Positions 1 through 7,301 of a stretch of 22,930 nt of DNA are shown in pieces. Position 1 is the first letter of the stretch. The number at the start of each line of letters is the position of its first letter. Below the pieces are notes generated by a model. It saw only the letters and a program-made list of their open reading frames with translations, was not told the origin of the DNA and searched no databases. The stretch is taken from positions 1 to 22,930 of the IMG/VR virus record IMGVR_UViG_3300042198_000296. One strand, written 5' to 3'. Source of the DNA: a virus. Made by a program: the position numbers and the translations under genes.

Positions 1-163
1 GGCCGATATTCTTCGGCGGGAGCGCGTGAATAAACCTTCGCCTCTCCGCGCGCCAGTCCGGTTAAGCGGATTTTTCGCCACCTCCGCCCGGCGCGTCGCC
101 CGGCCAGCGCGCCAGGCTTTCCTCATGCAAGCGTACCTGTGTGTTGGGCTGGTTTAGGCGCCC

Positions 164-247
164 TTGGTCAAACATGGTCAAATGGGCTCGCAATCATCTG
201 TGGAGGCTGGTTCGCGGATGATGGCAGGCTGGCCGCGTTTGGTCAAT
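164..247. repeat. TTGGTCAA-type direct repeats upstream of the phage operon
   Basis: TTGGTCAAA at 164-172 and ATGGTCAAA at 174-182 are spaced exactly 10 bp apart, one helical turn. A third copy, TTGGTCAAT, lies at 239-247. A fourth, ATGGTCAAA, occurs at 4733-4741 in the other gene-poor stretch of the phage block. Same-face spacing is typical of repressor operators or replication iterons. The role is inferred; the words are short enough that chance is not excluded. Confidence 0.35.
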
Positions 248-269
248 CTTCGGCTCTCGTTTTTACGCC

Positions 270-293
270 GGGGCTACCACCGGGGCTACCACC
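270..293. repeat. Perfect tandem 12-bp duplication
   Basis: GGGGCTACCACC occurs twice head to tail (270-281, 282-293), ending 18 bases before the ATG of the first small phage gene and just upstream of its ribosome binding site. It looks like a replication-slippage duplication in an untranslated leader. No function can be assigned. Confidence 0.7.
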
Positions 294-311
294 GAAAGGC
301 GGGAGGGCGGC

Positions 312-479
312 ATGAAGGCGCAGGCATTTCCTTTGCTGCTGATCGCGGGGCCGCACGCCAATAGCCGCGTCGGGGTGGCGCAGGCCGGGCGGGGTCTGCG
401 GGAATTGTCGGTCTGGCTGCGGGACCGTGAGGCGCAGTTGTGCGCGGTGAAACGTCTGCCGAAGAAAGGGGGCTGGTGA
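312..479 (+). CDS. Small phage protein, 55 residues, unknown function
   Basis: A 55-codon frame starts at ATG 312 behind a strong ribosome binding site (GGGAGG at 301-306). Its stop TGA at 477-479 shares a base with the next ATG (TGATG), the same coupled arrangement as the genes that follow, which is the main reason to believe it. The product begins MKAQAFPLLLIAGPHANS and is basic toward its end (VKRLPKKGGW). No domain, signal peptide or membrane segment was recognised; the hydrophobic run near the start (FPLLLIAG) is too short for a confident membrane anchor. It is probably the first gene of the phage replication operon. Function unknown. Confidence 0.55.
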   Translation: MKAQAFPLLLIAGPHANSRVGVAQAGRGLRELSVWLRDREAQLCAVKRLPKKGGW

Positions 480-913
480 TGCCGGCGGTGAACTTCCAAG
501 CGCAGTTTGCGGAGCGCGTCGTGCGGGGCTCGAAGCGGATGACGGTGCGCCCTGGGGCGCGCTTCAAGGTGGGTGACCGCTTTTTCGGCTATTACGGGAT
601 GCGGACGAAGCGGGTGATCAAACTCGTGGAGGGAAATGTGATTGCGGCCGATGTCATCGAGGTGGTGCGCGGTGCGGTGACGGTGGCCGGGCGGATGCTG
701 ACGCTCGGCGAGGCGCACGCGCTGGCGGTCGGCGATGGCTTCTCGTGCCTGGTGGAGTTCTGCGCGTTCTTCGCGAGGCAGTACGGACTGCCCTTCACGG
801 GCCAGCTCGTGCAATGGGAGCCGGAGCTGGGCTCGCAGCGGGAAATGAAAAAGCGGCTGAAGCAATTGTGGAGTGCGGGTGCGGAGAAAAAGCGAGGAGG
901 GAAACCTGGATGA
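479..913 (+). CDS. ASCH/PUA-like phage protein
   Basis: This 144-residue protein starts at ATG 479, which overlaps the previous stop and follows a purine-rich GAAAGGGGG site. An in-frame start at 440 would overlap the upstream gene and lacks such a site. The N-terminal half has the pattern of ASCH-type small beta-barrels: PAVNF-x-x-x-FAERVVRG-x-KRMTVRPG, then a K-V-G-D-R turn and the strand pair YYGMRTKRV..L. ASCH domains are thought to bind RNA or modified nucleotides, and stand-alone copies are common in phage replication regions. The C-terminal 25 residues are strongly basic. Its stop overlaps the next gene by ATGA. The family is assigned by remembered motif only; its actual ligand is unknown. 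Confidence 0.55.
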   Translation: MPAVNFQAQFAERVVRGSKRMTVRPGARFKVGDRFFGYYGMRTKRVIKLVEGNVIAADVIEVVRGAVTVAGRMLTLGEAHALAVGDGFSCLVEFCAFFARQYGLPFTGQLVQWEPELGSQREMKKRLKQLWSAGAEKKRGGKPG

Positions 914-1104
914 ATTATCGCGCTGTGGTGAACGTGAGCAGCGCGGGGACGGTGGTGCATTATTTTGCCGTCGCGGACGACGGAACGCGGGTGTTGGTGG
1001 CGCGGAAGATCGAGATCTTCGTGCTCTGCCTGGCGGTGGTGAAAACGGAAGTCAGCTACGAGCGACCGCTGGATCCGTGGGAACTGGAAAGGATGCCGCG
1101 ATGA
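910..1104 (+). CDS. Small phage protein, 64 residues, unknown function
   Basis: Starts at ATG 910, overlapping the stop of the ASCH-like gene (ATGA) and preceded by GAGGAGG at 894-900, a near-perfect ribosome binding site. The 64-residue product reads as alternating beta strands (YRAVVNVSSAGTVVHYFAV, then VLVARKIEIFVLCLAVVKTEVSYE) with no signal peptide or catalytic motif that I can see. It ends in another ATGA overlap with the next gene, so the two are almost certainly co-translated. Function unknown. Position in the chain, not similarity, is the evidence that it is real. Confidence 0.6.
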   Translation: MNYRAVVNVSSAGTVVHYFAVADDGTRVLVARKIEIFVLCLAVVKTEVSYERPLDPWELERMPR

Positions 1105-1364
1105 CCTTGGGCGAGCTGATCGTGGCGGTGGACGACGAGTGCGCGACGCCGCTGGAGCGCGCGGCCGTGCTGGTGGATTTGCTGGAATCGCGGATGGTGC
1201 GGAGCAGTCCGCCGCTGCGCGTAGTGTGGCGCGCGTGCGTGGAGTGCCGGAAATATCGCGCGGCATTCACCTCGGGCCTGTGCGTGTGGTGCAACGTGGA
1301 AATGGATCCGTATCCGGGGCTGGAGGACGTGGGCGAGCGGATGCCGGCGGAGGAAGCGGTATGA
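1101..1364 (+). CDS. Small zinc-ribbon-like phage protein
   Basis: An 87-residue protein starting at ATG 1101, which overlaps the previous stop by ATGA. The N-terminal half is predicted helical (LGELIVAVDDECATPLERAAVLVDLLE). The C-terminal half holds two CxxC pairs (CVEC and CVWC, about 15 residues apart), the layout of a small treble-clef or zinc-ribbon fold that would bind one zinc ion. It ends by ATGA overlap with the primase gene, so a DNA- or primase-associated role is plausible but only inferred from context. No homologue was recognised. Confidence 0.6.
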   Translation: MTLGELIVAVDDECATPLERAAVLVDLLESRMVRSSPPLRVVWRACVECRKYRAAFTSGLCVWCNVEMDPYPGLEDVGERMPAEEAV

Positions 1365-2482
1365 GCTACGACCTCGAGGCCATTCGGGAAAAGGTGTCGA
1401 TGCTGGAGCTGCTGGCGGCGGATGGCATCGCGGTGCGGCGCACGGGGGCGCGCTGGTTCTGCGCGTGCCCGTTTCATGCGGAGAAAACGGCGAGCATGGT
1501 GATCGCGGAGCGCACCGGGCTCTTCAAGTGCTTCGGGTGCGGGGCTGGCGGCAAAGGCTCGGGCATCAAGGGCGACGTCTTCGGCTATTGGATGGCGACG
1601 CGGGGCGTGGAGTTTCACGCTGCGGCAACGGCGCTGGCGCGGATGGCGGGGACGGGCGAGCTGCCCGATGGGTCGAGGATGCCGGCGCGGAAGATCGTGG
1701 AAGCGGCGGCGCCGGTGCGGCCGGCGGCGCTGGCCGGGCGCGATTTGGAGAATTGGCTCGAAGGCGTGGAGTATCTGCGCGAGTCGGAGGGCGAGCACGC
1801 ACGGCTCGCCGAGTGGCGGGGCTATTCGCGGGACACGATCGCGCTGTTGCTCGAGCGCGGGGCCATTGGTCAGCCGATCTACTCCGGCAAACGTGCGTGG
1901 GCCTTCGCGGTTGAGGCGATGAATGACGATGGCACGCGCTTCCTCTGCGGCTGGCATGTTCGGGTGGAGCCAAAAGGCGGCGAGAAGAAAGCGAGCTGGC
2001 GGTTCGTGCCGGGATCGAGCGAGACGCAGCCGAGCATTGGCGCATGGCCGATGGTGCTGGGAGATCCGGCGACGGCGCGGGCGCTGATCTTCACCGAGGG
2101 CGAATGGGACTTGGCCGCGGCGGCGGACCTGATGGCGTGGGGACTGTCGGACAGGACGAAGCGCGTCGCCATCTTCGGCATACGGGGCGGGCGCAATCTC
2201 GCGCACACGCTGGGTTATCAATGGCCCGCGGAAGCGCAGGCTTTCCTTTTCCCGGACGCAGACGAGACGGGCGGGAGCTGGCTGGAGCCCGATGGGTTGG
2301 CCGCGCTCATCAAGCCGCGCGTGCGGGCGCTGCACGCCTTCACCTTCGATGGGTGCAAGGACTTGAACGACTACCACAAGAGCCGTGGCACGGCGCAGCG
2401 CGAGCAGTGGGCGCACTTTTTCCGCGAGAATTTCAAAGCAGGGCTGAGACGCCGCAAACGCAGAAAACCAAAAGCCAAATGA
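1361..2482 (+). CDS. Phage DNA primase (CHC2 zinc finger plus Toprim)
   Basis: This 373-residue protein would make RNA primers for phage DNA replication. The N-terminal CHC2 zinc site is clear: CPFH at residues 36-39 and CFGC at 57-60, followed by a glycine-rich turn and GDVFGYW, as in DnaG-type zinc domains. A Toprim-like domain follows in the C-terminal half, with the acidic glutamate in FTEGEWD (about residue 245), the acidic pair in FPDADETG (about 298-300) and a KDLNDY motif near 333, typical of phage primase-like proteins. The end is very basic (RRRKRRKPKAK). The start at 1361 is chosen because it overlaps the upstream stop (ATGA); an upstream in-frame ATG at 1139 would lie fully inside the previous gene. 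It pairs with the SF3 helicase at 3030-4427. Confidence 0.85.
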   Translation: MSYDLEAIREKVSMLELLAADGIAVRRTGARWFCACPFHAEKTASMVIAERTGLFKCFGCGAGGKGSGIKGDVFGYWMATRGVEFHAAATALARMAGTGELPDGSRMPARKIVEAAAPVRPAALAGRDLENWLEGVEYLRESEGEHARLAEWRGYSRDTIALLLERGAIGQPIYSGKRAWAFAVEAMNDDGTRFLCGWHVRVEPKGGEKKASWRFVPGSSETQPSIGAWPMVLGDPATARALIFTEGEWDLAAAADLMAWGLSDRTKRVAIFGIRGGRNLAHTLGYQWPAEAQAFLFPDADETGGSWLEPDGLAALIKPRVRALHAFTFDGCKDLNDYHKSRGTAQREQWAHFFRENFKAGLRRRKRRKPKAK

Positions 2483-2796
2483 CCACTCTTCGCCACTACT
2501 GGGGCAACGGAAGATATAGGGATGGCAAGCCCTACGACGCCCAACTTACGCCGGACGACATCAAGGAGATGCAGACCATTGATGCGGACTGCAACGACTG
2601 CATCCACTTCCGCAGGGGCGCCTTGATCAAGGTGCCTGGACTGAAGCTGTTCGAGGGCCACTGCCTCAAGCTCGACAGGCCCACGAGAGCCTACCCCACG
2701 CAGTATACCGGCCGTGCCTGCTTTGAACACAGACGCACACCCGCTTCAACCAATCAAAGCAAGGAGCTAGCATGCGCGAGCAACTGCCCCAGCTAG
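2479..2796 (+). CDS. Small cysteine-rich phage protein
   Basis: A 105-residue protein whose ATG overlaps the primase stop (ATGA at 2479-2482). It contains CNDC, then a later isolated cysteine (GHCLKL) and a final one (RACFEH), a C4 or C3H arrangement that could coordinate zinc. The section around the cysteines (DADCNDCIHFRRG) resembles short uncharacterised proteins seen next to phage primases. No enzymatic motif is visible. Its 3' end overlaps the next gene by 25 bp. Function unknown. Confidence 0.6.
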   Translation: MTTLRHYWGNGRYRDGKPYDAQLTPDDIKEMQTIDADCNDCIHFRRGALIKVPGLKLFEGHCLKLDRPTRAYPTQYTGRACFEHRRTPASTNQSKELACASNCPS

Positions 2797-3026
2797 CTGA
2801 CGGGCTTTTCCAGATCGGCAAGGGGCCGACGTCGCTCTGGCTCTACGTGCGGGATGGCGTGCTCTATCTTCCAACCAAGGGGCTCGATCCGGTGGGGTGG
2901 CTGGGCCGCACCGTGATGATGGTCAATGGCCGCCCCTTCCTGCGAGCACGCGAGGTGGTGGAGATAGATCCAAAGCAGCGGGAATACGTGGAAGCCTTTT
3001 GCGCGGCACGCCGTCTCAAACTCTGA
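2772..3026 (+). CDS. Small phage protein, 84 residues, unknown function
   Basis: Starts at ATG 2772 behind AAGGAG (2760-2765), a strong ribosome binding site lying inside the end of the upstream gene, and ends 3 bp before the helicase gene. The 84-residue product has alternating strand and turn character (SLWLYVRDGVLYLPTKG, then GRTVMMVNGRPFLRAREVVEI) and a basic helical tail. No family was recognised. Its place between primase and helicase suggests a replication accessory role, which is inference. Confidence 0.6.
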   Translation: MREQLPQLADGLFQIGKGPTSLWLYVRDGVLYLPTKGLDPVGWLGRTVMMVNGRPFLRAREVVEIDPKQREYVEAFCAARRLKL

Positions 3027-3029
3027 CCT

Positions 3030-4427
3030 ATGGCTGAACAACCGAACATGGAGCGCCTGCCCGGCGCGGGCGGGCTGGGCTTCGAGGAGGAGCTGTGGGT
3101 GCAGAAGTTTCTGCGCAAGGTGCCGCTGCGCACCAAGGGCACGGATTGGTATGTCCACAACGCCAAGGCATGGAGCAGCGTGGAGAGCGAGCGGTTTCAT
3201 CCGGTGGCGAAAATGCTGCTGCCGCGCGGGCAGCGCAGCGTGAAGAACATCATGGCGATCATCGCCGGCGCGCAGGCCGACCGGCAGCTCCGCGAGGGCG
3301 AGGAGTTTGTGGGCGCGATGGTCATGGACCGGGAGACGCGCACGGTTTTTGTGAACTGCCAGAACGGGGTGCTGAAGGTGTCAAAGGAGTGCGTGGAGCT
3401 GATGCCACATGATCAAATGGTGCAGAACACGCGCGATGGGTCGGGGCGGCTGTTCATGGCCTGCCTGGATGCGGAGTGGCGCGGGGAATGGACAGCGGGC
3501 ATGGCTCCGCTTTTTATGAAGACGCTGTGGGAGGCTCTACCCGATGCCCAGGACCGCGCGCTGCAACAATGGTTCTCGGGCTACATCCTCTACCCGGCCT
3601 GCGAGCACGAGGTTTGTCTGATCTCCTACGGGGATGCAGGCACGGGCAAGAGCACGATCTCGGACGCGGTGATGGCGGTGATCGGGGGCTCGCCGCTCAA
3701 GACGGTGCTTTCGCTCGCGCAACTCTGCGCCGAGGGGCAGGGCGGTTATTCGCTGCCGTCACTGCAATACGCGTGCGTGAACATGGGCACGGAGCTGGAC
3801 ACCGTGGACATGAAGGACAGCTCGAACGTAAAGCGGTTCGTCTCGGGGGAGCCCGTGGAAGTGCGCTCGATCTACGGAAAGCCGTTCCCGATGCTCTCGC
3901 ATGTGAAGCTGTGGTTCAACTCGAACTCGCTGCCGCGCTTCAAGAACGGCACGGACGCCGAGCTGCGGCGCGTGCGCTTCCTGCGGTTCAGCCAAAAGGT
4001 CGCGGAGCAGGACAAGGATCGCGGGCTCAAGGCGAAGCTCGTGGAGGAGCGGAACGGCGTGCTTTCGTGGATGATCGAGGCGTTGCAAGCCATCCTCGGA
4101 GGCATGACGTGCCCGCTGGGTGGCAAGGACAGCAACGAGATCAAGACGCGCTTTGCCCTGGCCAATGATCCGGTGGGAGCGTTCTGCGATCAGTGCTGCG
4201 TGTTCGGGCCGGGGCACGAAGAGACAAAGGAGGCCATCTATGCCGCGTTCTCAGATTTCATGGGCGGGCACGGCTTCGCGGTGAAGACGAAGGATGCGTT
4301 GTTCCGCAGGTTCTATGAGCGCAACCCGCATGTGGAGGTTGATCGTCGGAAGGCAGGGGAGGAACGGGTGTATTGGCTCAAAGGCGTGAGTTTGCGTAAA
4401 GAAGCCGCTGCTGTTGCTGTGGCTTAA
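3030..4427 (+). CDS. Phage SF3 helicase, D5/P4-like primase C-terminal type
   Basis: This 465-residue protein is a replicative superfamily 3 helicase of the poxvirus D5/phage P4 type. Walker A is GDAGTGKST at residues 201-209. A Walker B-like stretch (YACVNMGTELD) follows near 247-257. Motif C is KLWFNSNSLP (293-302) with the sensor asparagine, and the arginines of ELRRVRFLRF (311-320) are arginine-finger candidates. The C-terminal 90 residues form a basic winged-helix-like tail (GHGFAVKTKDALFRRFYERNP). No N-terminal AEP primase catalytic motif was seen, so priming is presumably done by the separate CHC2 primase upstream. It is the last gene of the + strand replication operon; a hairpin terminator begins inside its stop codon. 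Confidence 0.88.
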   Translation: MAEQPNMERLPGAGGLGFEEELWVQKFLRKVPLRTKGTDWYVHNAKAWSSVESERFHPVAKMLLPRGQRSVKNIMAIIAGAQADRQLREGEEFVGAMVMDRETRTVFVNCQNGVLKVSKECVELMPHDQMVQNTRDGSGRLFMACLDAEWRGEWTAGMAPLFMKTLWEALPDAQDRALQQWFSGYILYPACEHEVCLISYGDAGTGKSTISDAVMAVIGGSPLKTVLSLAQLCAEGQGGYSLPSLQYACVNMGTELDTVDMKDSSNVKRFVSGEPVEVRSIYGKPFPMLSHVKLWFNSNSLPRFKNGTDAELRRVRFLRFSQKVAEQDKDRGLKAKLVEERNGVLSWMIEALQAILGGMTCPLGGKDSNEIKTRFALANDPVGAFCDQCCVFGPGHEETKEAIYAAFSDFMGGHGFAVKTKDALFRRFYERNPHVEVDRRKAGEERVYWLKGVSLRKEAAAVAVA

Positions 4428-4447
4428 AAACGGGATTCCCCGTTTTT
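4426..4447. terminator. Hairpin terminator after the SF3 helicase
   Basis: A perfect 9-bp stem, AAAAACGGG paired with CCCGTTTTT around a 4-base ATTC loop, begins inside the helicase stop codon. The right arm ends in a run of T on the + strand, and the left arm would give T on the - strand, so it can act in both directions. It closes the replication operon. Confidence 0.8.
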
Positions 4448-4477
4448 AGCGGTGTGCCCACTCTGTGTGAGGGGTGC

Positions 4478-4508
4478 GCTCTTTCGCACTTTCTTGGGGC
4501 GAAAGAGC
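4478..4508. repeat. 10-bp inverted repeat (hairpin)
   Basis: GCTCTTTCGC (4478-4487) and GCGAAAGAGC (4499-4508) pair perfectly around an 11-base loop. It is not followed by a T-run on the + strand, so it is not an obvious terminator. It may belong to the origin-like repeat cluster. Confidence 0.65.
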
Positions 4509-4621
4509 AAGGCGTTACTCTGGAGAGATGGCGCGCTTTCGCGTGCTCTTGCGGCTCTGGTTTGGAAGGTGGGCAGATTTCGGCGAGCGATCTACTCTGG
4601 AAATGGCGGTGATCTGGAGCC

Positions 4622-4715
4622 GCGTGCCCACCTTGCCTACCCTATTCCTGTACGTTCCAACCTGTGCGCGCTACGCGGAGCTGGTATGGAAACATGGTAG
4701 GCAAGGTGGGCACGC
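4622..4715. repeat. 20-bp perfect inverted repeat with structured spacer
   Basis: GCGTGCCCACCTTGCCTACC at 4622-4641 is the exact reverse complement of 4696-4715. The 54-base spacer contains a second, imperfect pair (GTTCCAACC against GGTATGGAAAC), so the whole 94 bp could fold into a long stem with one asymmetric internal loop. Partial copies of the GTGCCCAC / GTGGGCA core occur at about 4454-4461 and 4568-4574. The repeat could be an origin structure, a binding site for a dimeric protein or a structured RNA. Confidence 0.75.
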
Positions 4716-4835
4716 CCAAAAAATCAACCACCATGGTCAAAGGAATCTTTTTCCGCCTGGGAGCATGAGAGGTTGCCAACCGCCCCCATCCCGAGGCTGT
4801 AGAACATTCAAAAAACGAATGTCCCCTTTCGGGTA

Positions 4836-4899
4836 GGTCGCGCCTGCCTCGCGACCCGCCTCGCGGACATGTCGCCTCGGATGTCGCGCGGTTGACATC
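4836..4899. promoter_or_regulatory. Small inverted repeats just upstream of terminase small subunit
   Basis: GGTCGCG/CGCGACC form a stem-loop at 4836-4856 (7-bp arms, 7-base loop). GACATGTC is a palindrome at 4866-4873. GATGTC (4880-4885) and GACATC (4894-4899) form an 8-base-spaced inverted repeat, and TTGACA at 4892-4897 is a possible -35 box with no convincing -10 at proper distance. Together they could be operators for the late promoter. Only the repeats themselves are seen. Confidence 0.35.
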
Positions 4900-4911
4900 G
4901 GTAGTCGCGGT

Positions 4912-5532
4912 ATGAGCAACGACGACACCGAAAAATCCGAAAAATCGCGACATTCGGCTCTACCGGGGGAAGAGCGCGAGATTGATCCCGAATGGGCCGA
5001 TAGCCAGGCGGCTATCGCCGAGTTGTTAGACGTGGCGCCGAAGACCATCCAGCGCTGGCTCAAAAAGCCGGGCAACCCCGGTTGCGATGAGGCTGGCCGC
5101 TACAAGATCGCGCCCTGGCAGTCGTTCGCCGTGGCCGTGGGGCGCAAGACGCGCTCACCCGACAAGGCGGGCGCGGAACTGGAGGCGATTTTGCTGAAAA
5201 ACGAGCGGACTCGACTCGACATGGAAAAAGAGCAGGGCCGTCTGCTGTCCTTCCAGGAAGTGGCCGAGTTGCTCGCCTCAATGGGCCACGCCTTCACGCA
5301 GCGGCTCGCCGGCGCGCGTCATTCCCTCGGCCCGCTGGTCGTGGGCCTCACCGTTCCCGAAGCCACCAAGCGCATCGGCACCGAACATCTCGCTGCGCTC
5401 GCCGAAGTGTCCGTGCCCGATTGGGCTAAAAAAAAAGTGGGACCGGCTGGGCTTTTTTGGTCGAGAGTATCGCGGCTTCTCTCCGACCTCCGGCCCATCG
5501 CGAGCCCTGGCGCTGGGCTGAAGAGCACGTAA
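4912..5532 (+). CDS. Phage terminase small subunit (Nu1-like)
   Basis: A 206-residue protein that would recognise phage DNA and recruit the large terminase. Residues about 31-51 (DSQAAIAELLDVAPKTIQRWLK) form a helix-turn-helix of the type found in lambda Nu1 and relatives. A charged helix (EAILLKNERTRLDMEKEQGRLL) about residues 90-111 matches the coiled-coil dimerisation segment of that family. The ATG at 4912 is the first start after the upstream stops. The last third is odd: after VPDWAKKK, encoded by a run of nine A, the frame continues for about 32 residues overlapping the large-subunit gene and looks unlike the rest. The natural end, or a -1 frame change, may lie at the A-run. Confidence 0.8.
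   Translation: MSNDDTEKSEKSRHSALPGEEREIDPEWADSQAAIAELLDVAPKTIQRWLKKPGNPGCDEAGRYKIAPWQSFAVAVGRKTRSPDKAGAELEAILLKNERTRLDMEKEQGRLLSFQEVAELLASMGHAFTQRLAGARHSLGPLVVGLTVPEATKRIGTEHLAALAEVSVPDWAKKKVGPAGLFWSRVSRLLSDLRPIASPGAGLKST
5428..5436 (+). other. A9 homopolymer (possible slippery site) at the terminase subunit junction
   Basis: Nine consecutive A at 5428-5436 are read AAA AAA AAA in the small-subunit frame. A -1 slip here would enter the large-subunit frame, which is open from 5430 through the TTG at 5457 and beyond, giving a fused product. The large-subunit frame has a TAA immediately before (5427-5429), so that frame cannot be extended further upstream without a slip. Whether the slip occurs is unknown. 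Confidence 0.5.
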
Positions 5533-7298
5533 TCATCCCGTCCTCCGCCGTCGGCGAAAGATGGGATTCCACCGAATCGGTTTTCGTCCGCGAAATCATG
5601 GAGGCGTTCGCCGACGAGGGCATCAACGAGATCGCCGCCATGTGCAGCGCGCAGAGCGCGAAAACCCTCACCATCCTCTGCTGCCTGCTCTGGGCCATCT
5701 GCGAAGACCCCGGCCCGATCCTCTGGGTCACGGCCGACCGCCAGGAAGCCGTCAAATTGGTGAAGGGCCGCCTCATCCCCATGATGGAGCGCTGCGGTCC
5801 GGTCTGGGCGCGCGTGCCCAAGGAGCGCGGCAAGCGCAACACCCTCGAAATCTACTTCCCCGGCGCGCCGCTCATCATCACCGGCGCGAAATCGCCCGCG
5901 TCCCTGCAGTCCACGCCCTTCCGCTACATCCTCCTCGATGAAGTCCGCTCCTACCCGCCCGGCGCGCTCGAGATGGTCGAAAAGCGCACCCGCGCCTACC
6001 CGCACAACTACAAGAAAATCATCATCTCCACTCCCGACGCGGAGAACGACGCCCTCCACGCCGCGTTCATCAAGGGCGACCAGCGCCATTTCCTCGCCGA
6101 GCTGCCTTGCGGCCATTTGCAGGAGCTGGAGTGGAAGGACAAAAACGAAAAGGGCGGGCTCAAGTGGGACTCGATCAAGAACGCCGAGGGCGTGCGCGAT
6201 CTCGAAGCCATCCGTCGCACCGTGCGCTACGAGTGCGCCGAATGTGGCGCCACGACGCCCGGCCTGCTCACCCACCGCAAGCACATCGCCTCGCATGGCC
6301 GCTGGGAGCGCCGCAACCCCACCGCGCCGAGCAACTGCGCCTCCTTCACCTGGGGCGCGCTGCTCCCGTGGTGGACCGATTGGGGCGCGCAGGTTGTCGA
6401 ATACCTCAGCGCCCTCCGCCGCCTCGATTGGGGCGACCACGAGCCGCTGAAGAGCTTCACCAACGAAACGCAGGGCCGTCCCTGGACGGATCTCCTGCGC
6501 TACATGAAGCACGACAAATATGTCCGCGACCGCGAGCTGGACTACGACCCGACCGCGCCGTGGCCGCTCGAACGCGAACGCTTCGCCACCGTGGACGTCC
6601 AGGCCAGCGGCGGCCGTCATTACTACCTCGTCATCCGCGCGTGGGGCATGGGCGGCGTCTCCCGCCAGCTCTTTCAGGCCAAAGTCGGCCCCGGCACCGA
6701 GAGCTACGCCAATCTCCTCGCCCTCTGCGAGACGTGGCGCGTGCCGCGGCACAACATCGCCTTCGATGTCGGCACCTTCCAAAGCGAACTGTTCACGCAG
6801 ATCATGGAAGGCGGCTCCCTGCCCAATGGCGACTACGCCATGAAGGCGCTGTGGGGCGATGACCGCCCGTATTTCCTCATCGACGGCGAGCGCCACCTGT
6901 GGACGGTCGCGCCCACCGACCCCTACCTCGGGCGCAAGGCCCAGGGTTTCATCCGCCCGATCAACGTCATCCGATGGAGCAAGCCGGGCGTGCAGGACAA
7001 GCTCAACTTCTTCATGCACGGCTACGGCGAAACCGACTGGCGCATCCTGCCCACCGCCGATCAGGATTATCGCAAACAGGTCACCGCCTGGGACCGCCGC
7101 GAATTCACCGACGCCCGCGGCGCCCGCCGCACGGAATGGTGGTGCCCGCAGGGCCGGCCCGATCACTACTACTCCTGCGAACTCATGCAGATCGCCTGCG
7201 CCAGCGCCCGCGGTCTGCTCAGCGTCCCGCGCGAAGTTGGCCCGCTCTTCCAGCACGCGGCCGCGCACATCGACCTCGCCGTGTCACGAGGGGCATAA
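5457..7298 (+). CDS. Phage terminase large subunit (GpA family)
   Basis: This 613-residue protein is the packaging ATPase-nuclease. The N-terminus matches GpA proteins (LRPPAHREPWRWAEEHVIIP). A deviant Walker A is CSAQSAKT at residues 63-70 with Lys69, and Walker B is ILLDE at 158-162. Cysteines in PCGH and YECAECG (218, 260, 263) form a zinc-ribbon candidate. The nuclease domain begins at FATVDVQ with Asp380, and the family's late RPDHYYSCE-type motif is near the end. Length is close to lambda gpA (641). No ATG or GTG precedes the conserved region, so the start is TTG 5457 or a -1 frameshift product from the small subunit, with which it overlaps by 76 bp. The gene ends 3 bp before a converging foreign gene; portal and head genes that normally follow are missing. 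Confidence 0.88.
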   Translation: MVESIAASLRPPAHREPWRWAEEHVIIPSSAVGERWDSTESVFVREIMEAFADEGINEIAAMCSAQSAKTLTILCCLLWAICEDPGPILWVTADRQEAVKLVKGRLIPMMERCGPVWARVPKERGKRNTLEIYFPGAPLIITGAKSPASLQSTPFRYILLDEVRSYPPGALEMVEKRTRAYPHNYKKIIISTPDAENDALHAAFIKGDQRHFLAELPCGHLQELEWKDKNEKGGLKWDSIKNAEGVRDLEAIRRTVRYECAECGATTPGLLTHRKHIASHGRWERRNPTAPSNCASFTWGALLPWWTDWGAQVVEYLSALRRLDWGDHEPLKSFTNETQGRPWTDLLRYMKHDKYVRDRELDYDPTAPWPLERERFATVDVQASGGRHYYLVIRAWGMGGVSRQLFQAKVGPGTESYANLLALCETWRVPRHNIAFDVGTFQSELFTQIMEGGSLPNGDYAMKALWGDDRPYFLIDGERHLWTVAPTDPYLGRKAQGFIRPINVIRWSKPGVQDKLNFFMHGYGETDWRILPTADQDYRKQVTAWDRREFTDARGARRTEWWCPQGRPDHYYSCELMQIACASARGLLSVPREVGPLFQHAAAHIDLAVSRGA

Positions 7299-7301
7299 AT
7301 C

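Larger units (their letters stand above)
1..311. other. Leader region with no supported gene
   Basis: No convincing gene is visible. One + strand frame is open from the left edge to a stop near 154 and could be the tail of an upstream gene, but nothing in it is recognisable. The stretch holds short direct repeats (TTGGTCAA-like words, and a tandem 12-bp duplication at 270-293) just before the first phage gene, so it is probably the leader or control region of the phage early operon. No clear -35/-10 pair was seen. Confidence 0.4.
4428..4911. other. Gene-poor, inverted-repeat-rich region; candidate origin or control region
   Basis: About 480 bp with no convincing gene. Frames of 82 and 120 codons are open but low-complexity, lack good ribosome binding sites and show no recognisable domain. 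The stretch contains a long hairpin (4478-4508), a partly repeated TACTCTGGA word with ATGGCG following (near 4516 and 4590), a 20-bp perfect inverted repeat (4622-4641 and 4696-4715), a TGGTCAA word (4733-4741) and smaller inverted repeats before the terminase gene. Dense repeats beside a P4-like helicase fit a phage or satellite replication origin, though this is inference. Confidence 0.4.

Noticed and set aside
4452-4836. Two overlapping + strand frames of 82 and 120 codons after the SF3 helicase
   Set aside because: No ribosome binding sites or recognisable domains, and the frames run through inverted repeats; treated as non-coding.
5319-7268. 649-codon open frame antisense to the terminase large subunit
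   Set aside because: A shadow frame; the + strand has Walker A, Walker B and nuclease motifs of GpA.
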